A stretch of 64,000 bases of DNA from Anaeramoeba flamelloides (taxonomy: Eukaryota > Metamonada > Anaeramoebidae). Under the pieces are notes generated by a model that worked only from the letters and a program-made list of their open reading frames with translations, did not search any database and was not told the DNA's origin. Position 1 is the stretch's first letter. Every line of letters begins with the position of its first letter. Shown piece by piece: positions 46,428 to 59,000 of the stretch. Made by a program: the position numbers and the translations under genes. The stretch is from the NCBI GenBank assembly GCA_027625915.1, contig JANTQA010000012.1:6408501-6472500 (forward strand), read 5' to 3'.

Positions 46428-48190
46428 TTGAAGATTTAAAAAAAATGACAAGATTTTATATCTTAAGAACACAAAGAATCTCTCTTTTACAAAGTTTTTT
46501 CCTTTTTCAAGTTATTGTAAAGTCTTTGAAAGGTTTGAAAAGTGTTTTAAAGTATTTAAAAGGTTCGAAATTTTCATCCTTTTATTTAGATTTATTGATC
46601 TTGATTTCGAAGATTGGGTGTTAATGGGATACTGGTATTAGTATTATAAACAGGAAAAAATTTTCACTTCCTTTTGTAGATTTTTCTTTTTTTCTAAAAT
46701 AAGTTCCCAAAGAAGTAGGTTGTGGTTTGTGGTATATTTGAATCAGATTATTGAAAGAAAGTGATAATTTTTACTGTTTAAAATTCAAATACAAGTAGGA
46801 TAAAAGATTTTGTGTCAAATTTAGATAAATTTGTATTGTCTCTTTTTCTCCCTCAAGTTTAAAAGTAGGTTGGTTTCTATATATTTTGTTGTAGGGCAGT
46901 TGAGTGTATTTGCTATTTTTTTCGGTTCCATGACTACTCTTGAATTTGAAATTTATATCTTTTTTTTTGAAATCATTAAATACAAACAATTTAGAGGAAT
47001 ACTATGAGATTTTGTTCAAATTTAATTTTTTTCCTAAAAATTATCATTTTTTATGATTTTTATTTTTACTAAAAATCTTAAAATGAATATTTAAACATTA
47101 TTATCATTTCGAAAAATATAACAAGTCTGGAAAAATAAATTGATATTTTTATATATAAATATAGGTAGATATAGATTCTTTTGTATTCAAGAATAGCCAA
47201 TTATTCAATAATTTTCTTAATGCATTTTTGAATTATTCTGATCAGAAAAACCTAATGTTTTAAAAATTAAAAAAAATAAAACCAAAAACTATAAAAAATC
47301 AGTCTTAATACTTAAAAAGAGCATTATAGATTTTTCATTGCTAAACTTTAATTAAAGTGAGGTTACAAGAAGTTTTTTTTTTTGTTTATCAAAGATATAT
47401 TCATTTGAAAAGAAAGTATATGTTCTCGATTTTTTTAAGTTTTCTTTTATTTTTGAAAAGTGTAGTTTTTTTCAAACTTATTTCTTTAAAAAAAAAAAAA
47501 AAAAAGTTTAAAAGGAGAAGATAACGAAAAAGAAAATTCGAACAAGATCTAAAAAAATATTTCTAATCTGAATTTTTAAAACTTTGTTAAAAAGAATTTG
47601 GGGTAAAACTTGACAAAATATCTTATAATAAAATTATAAAGTTAGTCACTTTTTTGGAAAAATTGTTTAAGTATTTTAATTTTGATGTTGATTATTTATA
47701 TAATCAAATAAATGGATATTGTTGATAATAACCAATATTTTGGTTTTTTTTATTTTTGTTAAATATTATTTTGAGTGATAATAGTAAATTAGAATATCCC
47801 AAAACCGATGAATTGATTTTGAGTAAATATAATTATTTAGATTAGATAATACCAATGTAAATATTATAAATATTCAAAAAAAGGATATTTATCTATCAAT
47901 GTATTTTTTTTTCTTTGTGAAATTAATCATATATTGGAAAATGAAAAATTGTAAATGACATACTTATTATAGTATGATCAAATACGTATTATCTTATAAT
48001 TAAACATAATAAAAACAAAGAGTATATTTGTGGTTTTCAGAAAATGAAGACTTTTCTTGGAGAAGATAAGTTTATTATTGTGTATTATGTGTTATTGGTA
48101 ATATTTCTTCTTTTTTATTTTCTAAAAATGATTTTTTTTATTTTTTTTTTAGTGTAAATAAAGTTTTTATAAAAATTAAACATATCTCCC

Positions 48191-48213
48191 AATATATATA
48201 TATATATATATAT
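48191..48213. repeat. (TA)n microsatellite
   Basis: Pure TA tract; a second one of similar length lies at 48431-48455, 240 bases on. Confidence 0.85.
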
Positions 48214-48652
48214 CACAGGCCATACGTGTTTTCGTTTGAAAACAGCGAAAGATTTAAAAAATCGTGTTTTTTCGATTTTTTGCTAGGTTATTTCGTTTCA
48301 TACTCTGTTTTCGTTTTTTGTTTTTTGAAAAAGTCCTCGAATTCTTTTGAAATCTTACTTCTCGTTTCTGGGATGTGAAAAATCGCAAATGAAAAAACTT
48401 AAAAATAATGATTATGACCAAAAAAAGCAATTATATATATATATATATATATATAGGTCAGGAGTAATTACCTTGAATGGGTTAGAAAAAAGGGAAAATT
48501 TGTCTCTGGTATTTAAGCATGAAGATTTGGTTTTAAAATTGTGAAAATGATTTTATTTTCTAAATATAAAACACCGAAACAACATAAAGTAGGGATTTTT
48601 TATAAAAAATCTTGAGAATTTTAAACTCTTTAAACCCTAAGTAAAAGAATTA

Positions 48653-48849
48653 CAGTTAGTTTCACTTTTAAGGCACAAACTTTCAACCAAATTTAAGGTA
48701 CAAAAAAATCTCAAATTAAGGCACAAAATTAGGAATTTTATTTTTTACAATTTATTTTTACTAGAATTTGAATTTTGTGCTTTAATTTAAGATTTTTTTT
48801 GTGCCTTAAATTTCGTTGAAAGTTTGTGCCTTAAAAGTGAAACTGACTG
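48653..48849. mobile_element. Tc1/mariner-type palindromic MITE, copy G
   Basis: TA at 48651-48652 and 48850-48851. Left half CAGTTAGTTTCACTTTTAAGG; right half ends CCTTAAAAGTGAAACTGACTG. Arms of about 80 bp pair almost perfectly, so it is among the youngest copies. Confidence 0.9.
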
Positions 48850-48932
48850 TATTAAGATATTGTATTTTTTTTACTTATTTAGAATTTATAAAAGATTAAT
48901 AAAATATCATTATTATATCCAAAAACACATTA

Positions 48933-49129
48933 CAGTCAGTTTCACTTTTAAGGTACAAACTTTCAACGAAATTTAAGGCACAAAAAAATCTCAAATTAAA
49001 GCACAATTTTTTGGAATTTAAATTTCCACAAATTATTTTACTAGAATTTGAATTTTGTGCCTTAATTTGAGATTTTTTTTGTGCCTTAAATTTCGTAGAA
49101 AGTTTGTGTCTTAAAAGTGAAACTGACTG
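48933..49129. mobile_element. Tc1/mariner-type palindromic MITE, copy H
   Basis: TA at 48931-48932 and 49130-49131; the same length and nearly the same sequence as copy G, 83 bases away and in the same orientation. Starts CAGTCAGTTTCACTTTTAAGG and ends in its reverse complement. Confidence 0.92.
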
Positions 49130-49251
49130 TAGATCTTACAATGAAGTTGAAATTTTTGAATTTTTTTAAGTTATTTTATTCAATTTTCGATCTTTACTAC
49201 TTGTAATGTTTTTTGATAATTATTTTTGTTAATTTGGGCATAAAAAACCAA

Positions 49252-49319
49252 TTAGTATCAAGATTCCGTACCCGCGGTTTACAAAATGGGGGGGGCGGGG
49301 TACGGAATCTTGATACTAA
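49252..49319. repeat. Perfect hairpin with 22 bp arms
   Basis: TTAGTATCAAGATTCCGTAC plus CC (49252-49273) is inverted perfectly at 49298-49319; the 24-base loop is G-rich. Immediately after it, AAAATGAAAAATAGTCGATTTTTTTGA (49322-49348) has an inverted partner at about 49389-49418. Confidence 0.85.
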
Positions 49320-51108
49320 TAAAAATGAAAAATAGTCGATTTTTTTGATTTTTTGTTAATTTTACAAAGTAATATTAACAAAAAATCTCAAAAAATCAAC
49401 CATTTTTCATTTTTTTGGTTTCGAGATGAAGTAACCCTCCCATCCCCCCTTTTAATTACTTATATAAACATTTATGATCACTTTTTTTTTGAAAAAATGA
49501 TCTAAATATGTCAAAAAACAGTTTTATAAATTTTTTTGAAAAAATTTTTTTTTCACCGTAGCTAATGTTGCTAAAAATTTTTGAACGAGATCTCCGTAAC
49601 TAAAGCTCCCACCGGGTAGGTTTTTTACCTCAACCAATTTATTTTCACTATAAAAATGAAATATCCAAAAATTTTCAAAATCAGGATTAGTACATTTGGC
49701 CACTTAAGGGATATACATTATTTTCTAAAATAAAAACAAAAATAATTTAATTAAAATTATTTTTTTTTGAAGAATCATTTTAAATTGTTTGATCTTTTTA
49801 TAATGTGATATTATACAAAGCGGTAAAGTTTTAGCTTAATTTTCAAAAAATATTAAATTTATTTGAATCCAGGGGTTATGATCAAAAAAAAAATCAGCAA
49901 AATTTTACTTAAAAAACAAAAAAATATTACGAAATAAAATTTAAAATAACAATTCTGGATATTTCAATTTCACAAATCCCATGAATCTGCCTCGATTAAC
50001 ATTTTTCAATTTGGTTTTTCTCTTTTCAGAAACAATTTATTATTTTTTTTAAGAGACAAATACTTGTAATAGTCTCTTCTCTTTAATGATTTGGTAAGTA
50101 AATTCGGAAAGTTTTTTTAACCTCAAAAGGTTGTTTTGCAATTTTCAATTTTTAATGTTCCTTCATCGGGTAACAATTCTTCTTAACTTTAAAATGTTCC
50201 AAAATTGAAACAAATTAAATGGGTATGTTGTGTGAGGGGGGGGGGGGGGTAGGGGTTTTGAATATTCTTTTTATTTTCTCTCTTTGAAAATTTATTTTCT
50301 TTCGATTTTTTTACTTGTCAAAAATTACTTTGATTATTTACAATTTAAGATTAGTAAATAAATATAAAAGCCTAATTAAAAAAAAAAAAATACTCAAAAT
50401 GAATTCTGCTGGGATGAAATTAACTTCGTATTTAAAAATGGATAATTTGAGATCTCAAAGAATAAAAATTATTGGATATTTTTTTTTAGATTGGTGACTT
50501 GAATTATTTTTTAAAATAAAACCCCTTAAATTAATATTTTGAAGAGTTGATAGATCTGAAATTTTTATTCTTATAATACTAGTTGTATTTGGTACATTAA
50601 AATCAAATATAAAATTTTCTCAAAATTGGATCATTATGAAAGAATTTTCAAAAAAAATCGAGGTCGGCCCAGTCGTTATTCTATTATAATTTTTCAATTT
50701 TTTGAACTAATAACGGTTTATTGAATAATTGCGTGGATTTATAAATTAAAAACAAAAAAATTTTTATTTGCTTCTTTTTTCAATTACAAAATATCCATTA
50801 CAAACCAAATTGTCATTTAAACCAAGTTTTTTTGGGAATAACAGAAAAATTGATTGATTCCAATGAAATGAGAAAGAAATGAATTTCAATTTATTTTTTT
50901 TAATGTTTTCGAAGAAACAAAAAACAAAGAAAAAGATGTAGTGAAAATTTTTTCCAAATTAAAATTTCAATTTGTGGTGTTAATCTGAGTAGGTGTGAGT
51001 ATTGTTTAGATAAGTGGTTTTTTTGTTTTTGAAAGAAAGGGAGCCATAATTAAATTTTACCAAGATTCAAATAACATTCCTTTGGAGCAAACAACAAAAA
51101 TGATTTAA

Positions 51109-51528
51109 GGATTATCTAAAAAAATGCCTCCAAGTGGGGTGTAAGGGTCGAAACATGACTGAAATAAGCTCTTTTTCTCTTTAAATACAGAAGAACTATT
51201 AAATTTCAATTTTTTAAATATTGGAAAATCTACCTGATCAGATTCTGAATAGTAAATTAGTAGTGAAAACCTAATCCCAACCCTTTTTGTTCTAAGACAA
51301 TTATTGTCTAGTTTCGAATAAAAACCTCTAAAAAAAGCGAGTTAGAACAAAAAGGAAAGGGATTAGGTTTTCACTACTAATTTACTATTCAGAATCTGAT
51401 CAGGTAGATTTTCCAATATTTAAAAAATTGAAATTTAATAGTTCTTCTGTATCTAAAGAGAAAAGGAGCTTATTTCAGTCATGTTTCGACCCTTACACCC
51501 CACTTGGAGGCATTTTTTTAGATAATCC
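51109..51528. mobile_element. TTAA-flanked 420 bp near-perfect palindrome (young foldback element)
   Basis: TTAA at 51105-51108 and 51529-51532. Arms 51109-51295 and 51342-51528 pair with only a few mismatches around a 46-base loop. Both ends read GGATTATCTAAAAAAATGCC inwards. The GGATTA terminus next to TTAA is shared with the element at 18971-19524. No coding sequence. Confidence 0.92.
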
Positions 51529-52047
51529 TTAAAAGACCGAATTTTGGTTAATATGCATCAACGAAATTCAGAGAGGAAAAGGTTGATCTTCGTAAATTTA
51601 GGCAGTGTTTGTGATAACGAAACGAAGCCTCGTGAAGAGGGTACTGTAATGTGGCTAAGCATACTCTTGAAAAAATGAAGTGACAATAATTCTTTATCTA
51701 GATTTTTTAAGTGTTTTGAATTCTCCTAAATTTCATTTGGCTTATTTTTTCAGAATGAATCGGAAGAAAAAAAATTTTGTAGGGGAAGAAAAAGAAAAAA
51801 GAAAAAAGAAAAAAGAAAAAAGATAAAAGACAAAAGCTCAAATAAAAAAAAAAATATTCAAATTTTTTAATTTCTTTTCCAAATGAAGAATTACCAATAA
51901 ACAAATTGTAAAAAATCCAAGTTGTGTTTTTCCAAAAAAGAGATATTTAGAAAAAAAAAAAATTTTCAAAAAGGAAATAGAACAAAAGAAAACAAAAAAT
52001 ACTCTTCTCCTTGCTGAATCTTATTTTTTTTTTTTTTTTTTCTTGGT

Positions 52048-52563
52048 TTAATTGAAACGATTCATTGTTTTGTCTTGTAAATTCTTTTGGAAACACTTTA
52101 TTTTGGATTCGTTTAGATGGCTTTTTTCTTTAATTTCACGAAATTCTTTGATGAATTGATCAAGATCGATTTCCTTTTGGGAGACTTTTTGAAATAACTG
52201 ATCGGCTTGCTCGTCATACTCCATTTTTGCTTCTTCAATTTTGTCGACTAACGACGTGTAATCAAATTGGTCCAATAGCTGGTTTTGCTGAAGAAACTTT
52301 TGTTGTAATATTTGTTGTAAATCCAAAAATCGTTGCTTTGCAAGCTTGTGTGTTTGTTGGACTTCATCGAAGTTTTCTTTTCGCGAGTAATTAATTTTTA
52401 GAAGATCTGCGACCATTGTCATCATTTGCTCCTTGATCGAATTAATGTTTTTGACTGTGCTTAAGTTGGAAAACATTTCTTCAAATTCATCATTGTCATT
52501 AAGAAGTTTGGTAATTTCTTCTTCGGTAAGATTTTCTAATTCAGGAAATTCGTTTTGTGTCAT
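52048..52563 (-). CDS. VPS37: VPS37 homologue, ESCRT-I subunit (Mod(r) domain, 171 aa)
   Basis: VPS37 joins TSG101/VPS23 and VPS28 in ESCRT-I, which sorts ubiquitinated cargo at endosomes. Single exon from an ATG at 52563. The Mod(r) pattern is visible: an N-terminal ELENLTEEEITKLLNDNDEFEEMF helix (the family's LLxDDEKLEEM), a long helical hairpin with LLKINYSRKENFDEVQQTHKLAKQRFLDLQQ, and the C-terminal DQLFQKVSQKEIDLDQFIKEFREIKEKSHL, matching the usual 'F..G.+dvd.Fi.+f...R..yH.R' ending. The length fits short protist Mod(r) proteins. The N-terminal UEV/ubiquitin-binding extension of some VPS37 forms is absent. Assignment rests on these patterns. Confidence 0.82.
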   Translation of the reverse strand: MTQNEFPELENLTEEEITKLLNDNDEFEEMFSNLSTVKNINSIKEQMMTMVADLLKINYSRKENFDEVQQTHKLAKQRFLDLQQILQQKFLQQNQLLDQFDYTSLVDKIEEAKMEYDEQADQLFQKVSQKEIDLDQFIKEFREIKEKSHLNESKIKCFQKNLQDKTMNRFN

Positions 52564-53103
52564 CTAAAAATATAAAAATAACGATTGTAAAGATTTGAAA
52601 AAATGATTTGCAAATCTGGCTTTTTCTCAATTGTTGTTGATTAAGCAAATAAAACAAAAATGATTTTGTTATAGATTATTTAGGTCTTCTCGAATTGTTT
52701 TGGCTTTGTGTTGTAACTGATATCTAGTTGCAAATGTTTTTTCAAAATGTCCCTGTGGAAAAATTGTTTATTAATGGGGTAGACACATTTTAATATTTTG
52801 AATGCCATCAGTTATGTGAAACTGAATTCTTGAAATCATTTCAATAATCAAATACAGTGATATTTTAATAAATACGAGAGTGTCAGATATCACAGCATAA
52901 TTTATTTAGAATTCTTATCAAAGAAATCAAAACCTGAAGATTTGAATAATAGATTAAGAAAAAATAAATAAAAATCATTTATTTCAAGCTTTTATCTGAA
53001 ATATTGGACATAATTATTTATTCTTTATTTGGTTTTATTTTTAATTCTTTATGAAAATACTTTTGTTTGGACAATATTTAATTAATAAATTACTTACTAT
53101 TAA

Positions 53104-53312
53104 TTGAAAAATAAATCGGACAAAATTTTCATTTATCTTTCCAAAATTAAATTATGATTTCAAAAATCCTTTGAATACAGAATTTTGATAGTCCCGATCC
53201 TCTAACCACGTTAAACACGTTATATGGTTGAAATATAATTCGATTTTCAAAGATTATTTCAAAGATTTTTTTTGGAACGATGAATGAAAATTTTGTCCGA
53301 TTTATTTTACAA
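53104..53312. mobile_element. TTAA-flanked MITE with ~40 bp TIRs (family E), in family D
   Basis: TTAA at 53100-53103 and 53313-53316. TTGAAAAATAAATCGGACAA at the left and TTGTAAAATAAATCGGACAA (reverse complement of the right end) are inverted termini that continue through AATTTTCATTYATC. 209 bp, non-coding. A related, more diverged copy lies at 58764-58977. Confidence 0.85.
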
Positions 53313-53323
53313 TTAACAGTATA

Positions 53324-53783
53324 CTGTAGTCAAAATAACCCGTTCAAAAAAATATAATGCGTGTTTGAAAATAAATAGCGTGTTTTTTTGTTATCGTTGA
53401 CCAATACATTAACTAATCAAAGAAACCAATAATATACCCTAAAAAATATAGTATTAGTTTCTTAAAGTTCTATTATTTAAAAAGAAATTCTAAAAATGAA
53501 GGATCTAATTGCAAAATTTATATCAAAAAATAGAGGAATAATCAAAAAATAAATAAAAAAATTCAAAAAAAAAAGAATAAATATAGAAAATTTTCAACTA
53601 TTTGCACGAATAATTCAAATTTTACTTAAAATATCCAGACCTTTACTTTCAAAATTGATTTGAAATTAGGTATACTATTTGATAGTAGATTGGATGTTGC
53701 CTTGGTACAAGAATAAAAAAAATCAGGATAATATTTGGAAAACAAGGATTATAGTCGTTTGTCACGATTTATTTTGATCACCG
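53324..53783. mobile_element. Short-TIR element with TA flanks, ~460 bp
   Basis: TA at 53322-53323 and 53784-53785. The left end CTGTAGTCAAAATAACCCG and the right end (reverse complement) CGGTGATCAAAATAAATCG are imperfect 19 bp TIRs. This is the mariner style, distinct from the palindromic MITE family. It sits 8 bases from the TTAA of the neighbouring element. Confidence 0.6.
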
Positions 53784-55718
53784 TAATTTCAAAAGAATTT
53801 TCCAAAATCGATTTTATTATCTTATTTTGCTTTGATTCCTCTAATTCGAGTTTTGGCTCAATGAAACTGGTCATTTTCAATTCTTTTTTCAGAGGTAATG
53901 ATTTTTTGGATTAATTTGTTTTGTTTTATAATTATTTATTTTCTATTAAAATGAGAAGTAAAAATAATTATGAAAACTGATTGAAATTTGTTCTTGAATT
54001 TTTCAATTTCTTTGGGTTGAATCTTTTTCTGGTTGGTAATTGATTTGGCCAAATTAATATCTTACTTTAACCTTTGAAATAATATTCTTTGTTATGGATT
54101 TGTTTGATAAAGAATTTTGGAAAAAGAAATTTTGTAAACCAATTTGTAAAAAAATGTTTTGTAAAATATTAATAAATAGTAGTGGGGCAAGAAATACAAG
54201 GTAGTGGGTTGTTTGTTATGATCCAAATTAAAAAGAAAAAAGAGAAATATTTGATAAAATAGTCTTTTATCGATTTTTTTTTTTCATTCTTGATTTCAAC
54301 AAATTTATTTGGAATGGTGATCTTTTCATATTTGGGTTTTCAAAAAGAAATGACTAAATTCAAATTACACATCTTATCGGGTTTATTTTTTTGGTTTTCT
54401 TGATATTTTTCACTCATTCGTATTGATACATTTTTAGATCCAAAACCATATTTAATATAACCAAAACTTTCATCATAAAAACGTTCAAAAAATCGAAAAA
54501 TTAAAAGATTCAACTCTAGTTTATTTGTTATGATTTCTTTTCGTGAAGAAAGCAGTGAGTGTTACTTTGGTTTCAAATATTCAATAGAATTGAAACTATG
54601 AAATTATTTTTCATAAGTGCATCCAAAAACTTTTTTGAATTAGTAGATTGTAACTACTAAACTAGTGTACAATGAATTCCAATGGCTTGTTTGAAAATAA
54701 AACCAAAAGTCTTGATAAGTCTAATTGTTAATGATATTTTTCAAGATTTTATTAATCATCCCTATTGAACGAAGAAACAAAAATTTAGTTTGTCCAATTT
54801 GATTTGAAAAGATACCAAAAAGAGAACCAATTCAAAATAAAGCCTGAAACCAAAAATAGCTAAACAAGTAAAATAATCTCTGAAAGAAAAATATGGATTT
54901 TTAATCTCAAAAGTTTGTCACATTTTGATATCAAAATTTTAAAATTGTCATCACAGTATCAACTATTTCTTCAACTTACTTTGTGTTGAAAAAAAATAAC
55001 CTTTCAAGTTTCAGTCCTTGTTTTTGTTCTTCAAATCTCAAGAATCAAATCAAACAATTTTTTTTTAAAAAATTTGACAGACTTTTGTACCACTATAAAT
55101 ACATACCAAACTTAAATTTGTTTTTTCAACAAGTAAGGTTTTTCCCCTCATAAGAAAAAATTTACCAAAAAAAATTAGTTACGTAGCATTTCTATTCTTT
55201 TTTGCTACAAATAATTAAAAGGCTCAAAAACAGAACAACTGCTTCTTTAATACTAAAAATAAAGACAAAAGTAAACCATTTCAATAAACACGAAAAAACA
55301 TTTCATAATCAACACTTTGAAATTTTTAACTGAATAATCACCTTTTTAAAAGATTCTTGTGATCACAATTAAGAAAAAAAGATAAAATTAAAAGAATTTG
55401 CTAATTATTGGCAACAGAGTTGTTACTTGAATCTTAACAGTGATGTTTTTTTCAGTAAAGTTACTAAAAATAGAAAAATAAAGTTAATAATTAGAACTAT
55501 TAAAGTCAAGGAACAAATTTCCTAAAATTAGAAACAGGTAAAAATCATTAGCAGAACTTTTGAAACATTTTTTTTTAAATTTCTCGTTTTATTTTAACCT
55601 GAAAGTTTTTTTCAAATGGTACGTTTTTTTTTTTTTTTTTTTTTTTAATTTTTTTTCTAAATTTTGCTTATTCAAAATTTACTTCTTTTTAATTGTTTAT
55701 ACAATGATCTTCAAATAG

Positions 55719-56032
55719 GAATCAAAACCAATAAAATTCACTTTTGATTTAGAATCAGAAGAACTCAATGAAGGCCTTTTAACTTTGACAAGTACCGATA
55801 TCAGTTTTAAAATTGAAGACCAAGATCCTAAAAAATTTAAATTTGGTAAACACTCAAAAGTAAGTATTTTTTGTTGTTCTATTATTTTTCTTTAACATTT
55901 TTCATATTTTCTATCTTTTTTTCTCTTTCTTCTTATTTTTTTTTATTAATTTTGTGAATTTTTGATCAAACTCCCAACCTTTTTTTGATTAGTTCTCCTT
56001 TTTTTCATCTGATTTTCAAAAAATCACATTTC

Positions 56033-56072
<40 letters not shown>

Positions 56073-59000
56073 ATTGACACCACTTTGCTTTTTGGTAAAA
56101 GAGGAAAAAATTGTGGTTACCATTCAAAAAGCTTATTTTACATTTTAATTTTTAATTTTTTGGTTTTCAATCCTTTCAGATTTTTTGAATCTTTGATATT
56201 TTTATCATATTTCAAAGAAAACGGAAAGAAAAAATCTAAAAATATAGACTATACCACCAAGTTTTTAAATTTGATGTTCAATTCCAAAGAAAGAATTTGT
56301 AGTCTCACAAAATTATTGAAACATTTTCTGAACTTTTCCTACATAATAAATTAAGGGTTTTATTTTTTTTTTTTGTCTGAAAAATCTTAAAACTCTTAAT
56401 ACTCTGAACAGTTGTTTCAAAGTATGCACAAAACAACAACTTAAAACTTTATTTTTGTCTCTATGTTTTGGTTGTTCAAATGACGAATATTTTTTTTTAC
56501 TTTTTTTTTTCTTTTGAAATCCAAAACCCTCTTGAAAATAGATTTTCAGTCAGCCAAAGTTGCTTTTAAAAAATTTAATAAAAAAGTTTTGAATAGACTT
56601 GCAAAAAAGAACTTTTAGTTTTTAAATTGTTTTTACTGATACTTTTGCAAATCCTTTAGTCACACTTTTTGGTTATTGTCTAATCAATAAAATACACTTA
56701 TTTGCATTATTCAAATACTAAAAATTTGAAGATGTCAAGAACAGAGTGTTTAATTAAAGATAGGATCACTTTTTTTTTAGACTTTATAAAAATTTTGGTT
56801 CTAAATTTTTAAAATGACTCAAATAATTTGTGTTACGTTCAATATATGTCCATGAACATTTTAGCCTTTTTGGAAAAATAGAGTTCAAAATTATTATTTG
56901 TTTGCTTTCTGAGGAATTCTTTTTTTTCTTGTTTTTGATATTTTTTTTAATTTAATCAAAAACGGAAGAGTTTATAGATGAAAAAGATAAATACTTTTTA
57001 AAAACAAAAAATTTCCAATAATTTTTTTATTCAAGTACTATTTTCAAAATATTTTTAACTTGTTTGGATAAAGAAGAAGAAAGAATTGTATTTTGTTAAA
57101 ATGAAAAGAAACTGATCACAAATACGTAGATTTTGGAAATATTCTTTGAAATGAAATGCTTTGAAAGAAAAGTGTTCAAATGTGAAAAAAATGATAAAGT
57201 TAAAAATTTTGCTAAATTTTTTTGAATTTATCAGAAAATCAAAAATCCAAGGATTTAATAGTTTCTCAAAAAAATGATTAAAGTCTTATTTTTAAACAAG
57301 CTTTACAAAATTCGAGGTGTCTAAAGGAAATTTTGATTAATAATACTAAACAATTATCAAAATTAAATAAAAAAAAAACATCTTAATTTTCGTCTGATCT
57401 CTTTTCATTAATTTTAAATAATATCTAATTTGTTATTATTTTCATAACTAATAGGTTACTTCTAATGAAAAACCAGAACTTGTTTTACAATTAAATGAAG
57501 AAGAACAAGTCAAAATTGTGACTGAAGAAGAATTTGAAGATCTTTATTCCAAATTAAATGATTTTTTGAAAGAAGAAAAAGAAGAAGAAGAAGAAAAAGA
57601 AAAAGAAGAAAAAGAAGAAGAAGAAGAAGAAAAAGAAGAAAAAGAAGAAAAAGAAGAAAAAGAAGAAAAAGAAGAAAAAGAAGAAAAAGAAGAAAAAGAA
57701 GAAAAAGAAGAAAAAGAAGAAGAAGAAAAGAAAGAAGAAGAAGAAAAGAAAGAAGAAGAAGAAAAGAAAGAAGAAGAAGAAAAGAAAGAAGAAGAAGAAA
57801 AGAAAGAAGAAGAAGAAAAGAAAGAAGAAGAAAAGAAAGAAAAAGAAAAAGAAAAAGAAAAAGAAGAAGAAAAAGAACCTAAAAAAAAAGAAGGATGGTT
57901 TAATATCGAATTTCAACTTGGTAAGAATAAATTTGAAGGATTTTTGAAATTAGATGAAACTTTCTTAAACATCAGTATCGAAAATCAAGACAAGGTTGAA
58001 AAAAAAATATTTTCAATTGGGAAAGAAACAAAAGTAAGATCATAATTATATTTTTAGTCCTTCAAAATTCCAATTCTTTCCTAAAATTAAACCTATTATT
58101 TTTTTTCCTTTGAAAACTAAACAACAAACCAACCAAAAAAAACAAACAAATTAATAGTTTAACAAGAGAAGTGGAAAGAAATGTATCTTAAATTTACAGC
58201 AACAAACCATAATTGAAATAGTTTTTGAAGAGAAAAAATATGCTTCAAAATTCGAAAAAGATATCAAAGCAGAAATTGACAAATATAATAACACCTTTAA
58301 AAAAAGAGAGGAAGAAAAAAAACAAGCTGAAGAAAAAAAAAAACTTGAAAAACAAAGAGAAATTGAAGAAGAAAAAAAAAAAATTGAAACTGAAAAAAAA
58401 AAAAAACAAGAAGAAGAAAAAAAAAAAAAAGAAGAAGAAAAAAAAAAAATTGAAGATGAAAAAAAAAGAATTCAAGACGAAGAAAAAAAAAATGAAAAAG
58501 CATTTAAAGATAAATTTAAAAGAAGTCATATTAAAGAATTACAAAAAAAGAAATATTTCAAAGTAAAATTTAAAATCGGTTCTCACAAGAATCTTTATGA
58601 TTGGTGTTTTATTAAATGTTATAAACATTACATTGAATTTTTAGGAACAAGCAGAAGAACCATATACAGTTACCAAGATAAGTCCAAGGTTTGTTAATTT
58701 TTTTTTTTTTTTTTTTTTATAATGATTTATTTATTCTTGTTATTCTTTTTCTTATTAATGTACATCGAAAAATAAAAAAATCAAAATTTTCGTTCAGCTT
58801 TCCAAAATAATCATCTTCTTAATAATTCAAAATAAATCATCAAAGTCCCCAATTCTAAAAGGGAAATTTAATAATTTAAACTGGTGTTAAGAATTAAAAA
58901 AATTGAAATTATATTTGTGTATAAAAACTTTTTTTTTGTAAAGCTGAATGAAAATTTCGTTCCATTTATTTGACAACAAATAGTAATAATCTTAATTCAC

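Larger units (their letters stand above)
46428..52047. other. Intergenic region between MTHFR and VPS37
   Basis: About 5.6 kb. The 5' flank of MTHFR (46428-46640) is the likely promoter/UTR. Then come AT-rich DNA, (TA)n tracts at 48191-48213 and 48431-48455, two adjacent mariner-type MITEs (48653-49129), a perfect GC-containing hairpin (49252-49319) with a second palindrome beside it, a G-run (50237-50250) and the 420 bp palindrome at 51109-51528. The reading at 46771-46989 (minus, 72 codons) has no support. No other gene seen. Confidence 0.65.
52770..54660. mobile_element. Family D element, copy D3, with two nested insertions
   Basis: Left end GTAGACACATTTTAATATTTTG; shared blocks ATAAATAAAAATCATTTATTT and ACTTTTGTTTGGACAATATTTA match D1 and D2 up to about 53100 and resume at about 53790 (TTTCAAAAGAATTTTCCAAA). 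The right terminus is less clear. The missing block shows where the two later elements inserted. Confidence 0.68.
52564..55718. other. Intergenic region / unseen 5' exon(s) of the downstream gene
   Basis: Between the divergent VPS37 and PH-module genes. Bases 52770-54660 are family D copy D3, broken by two further insertions (53104-53312 and 53324-53783). The first exon of the downstream gene should lie within this region or in 54660-55718, but I could not identify a start codon with a matching donor. Confidence 0.6.

Noticed and set aside
46771-46989. 72-codon minus-strand reading upstream of MTHFR
   Set aside because: Low-complexity composition, no conserved motif, no splice partner.
56070-56354. 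94-codon plus-strand reading
   Set aside because: Directly after a 40-base poly-T inside an intron; Phe/Asn/Lys-rich AT-driven sequence with no link to the neighbouring exons.
57554-57916. Minus-strand reading of almost pure phenylalanine
   Set aside because: Complement of the GAA/AAA coding array; no real protein.
58225-58566. Plus-strand poly-Lys reading with an ATG
   Set aside because: Wrong frame of exon 3; the true frame (starting 58200) has no ATG, fits both splice junctions and carries the PH-like unit.
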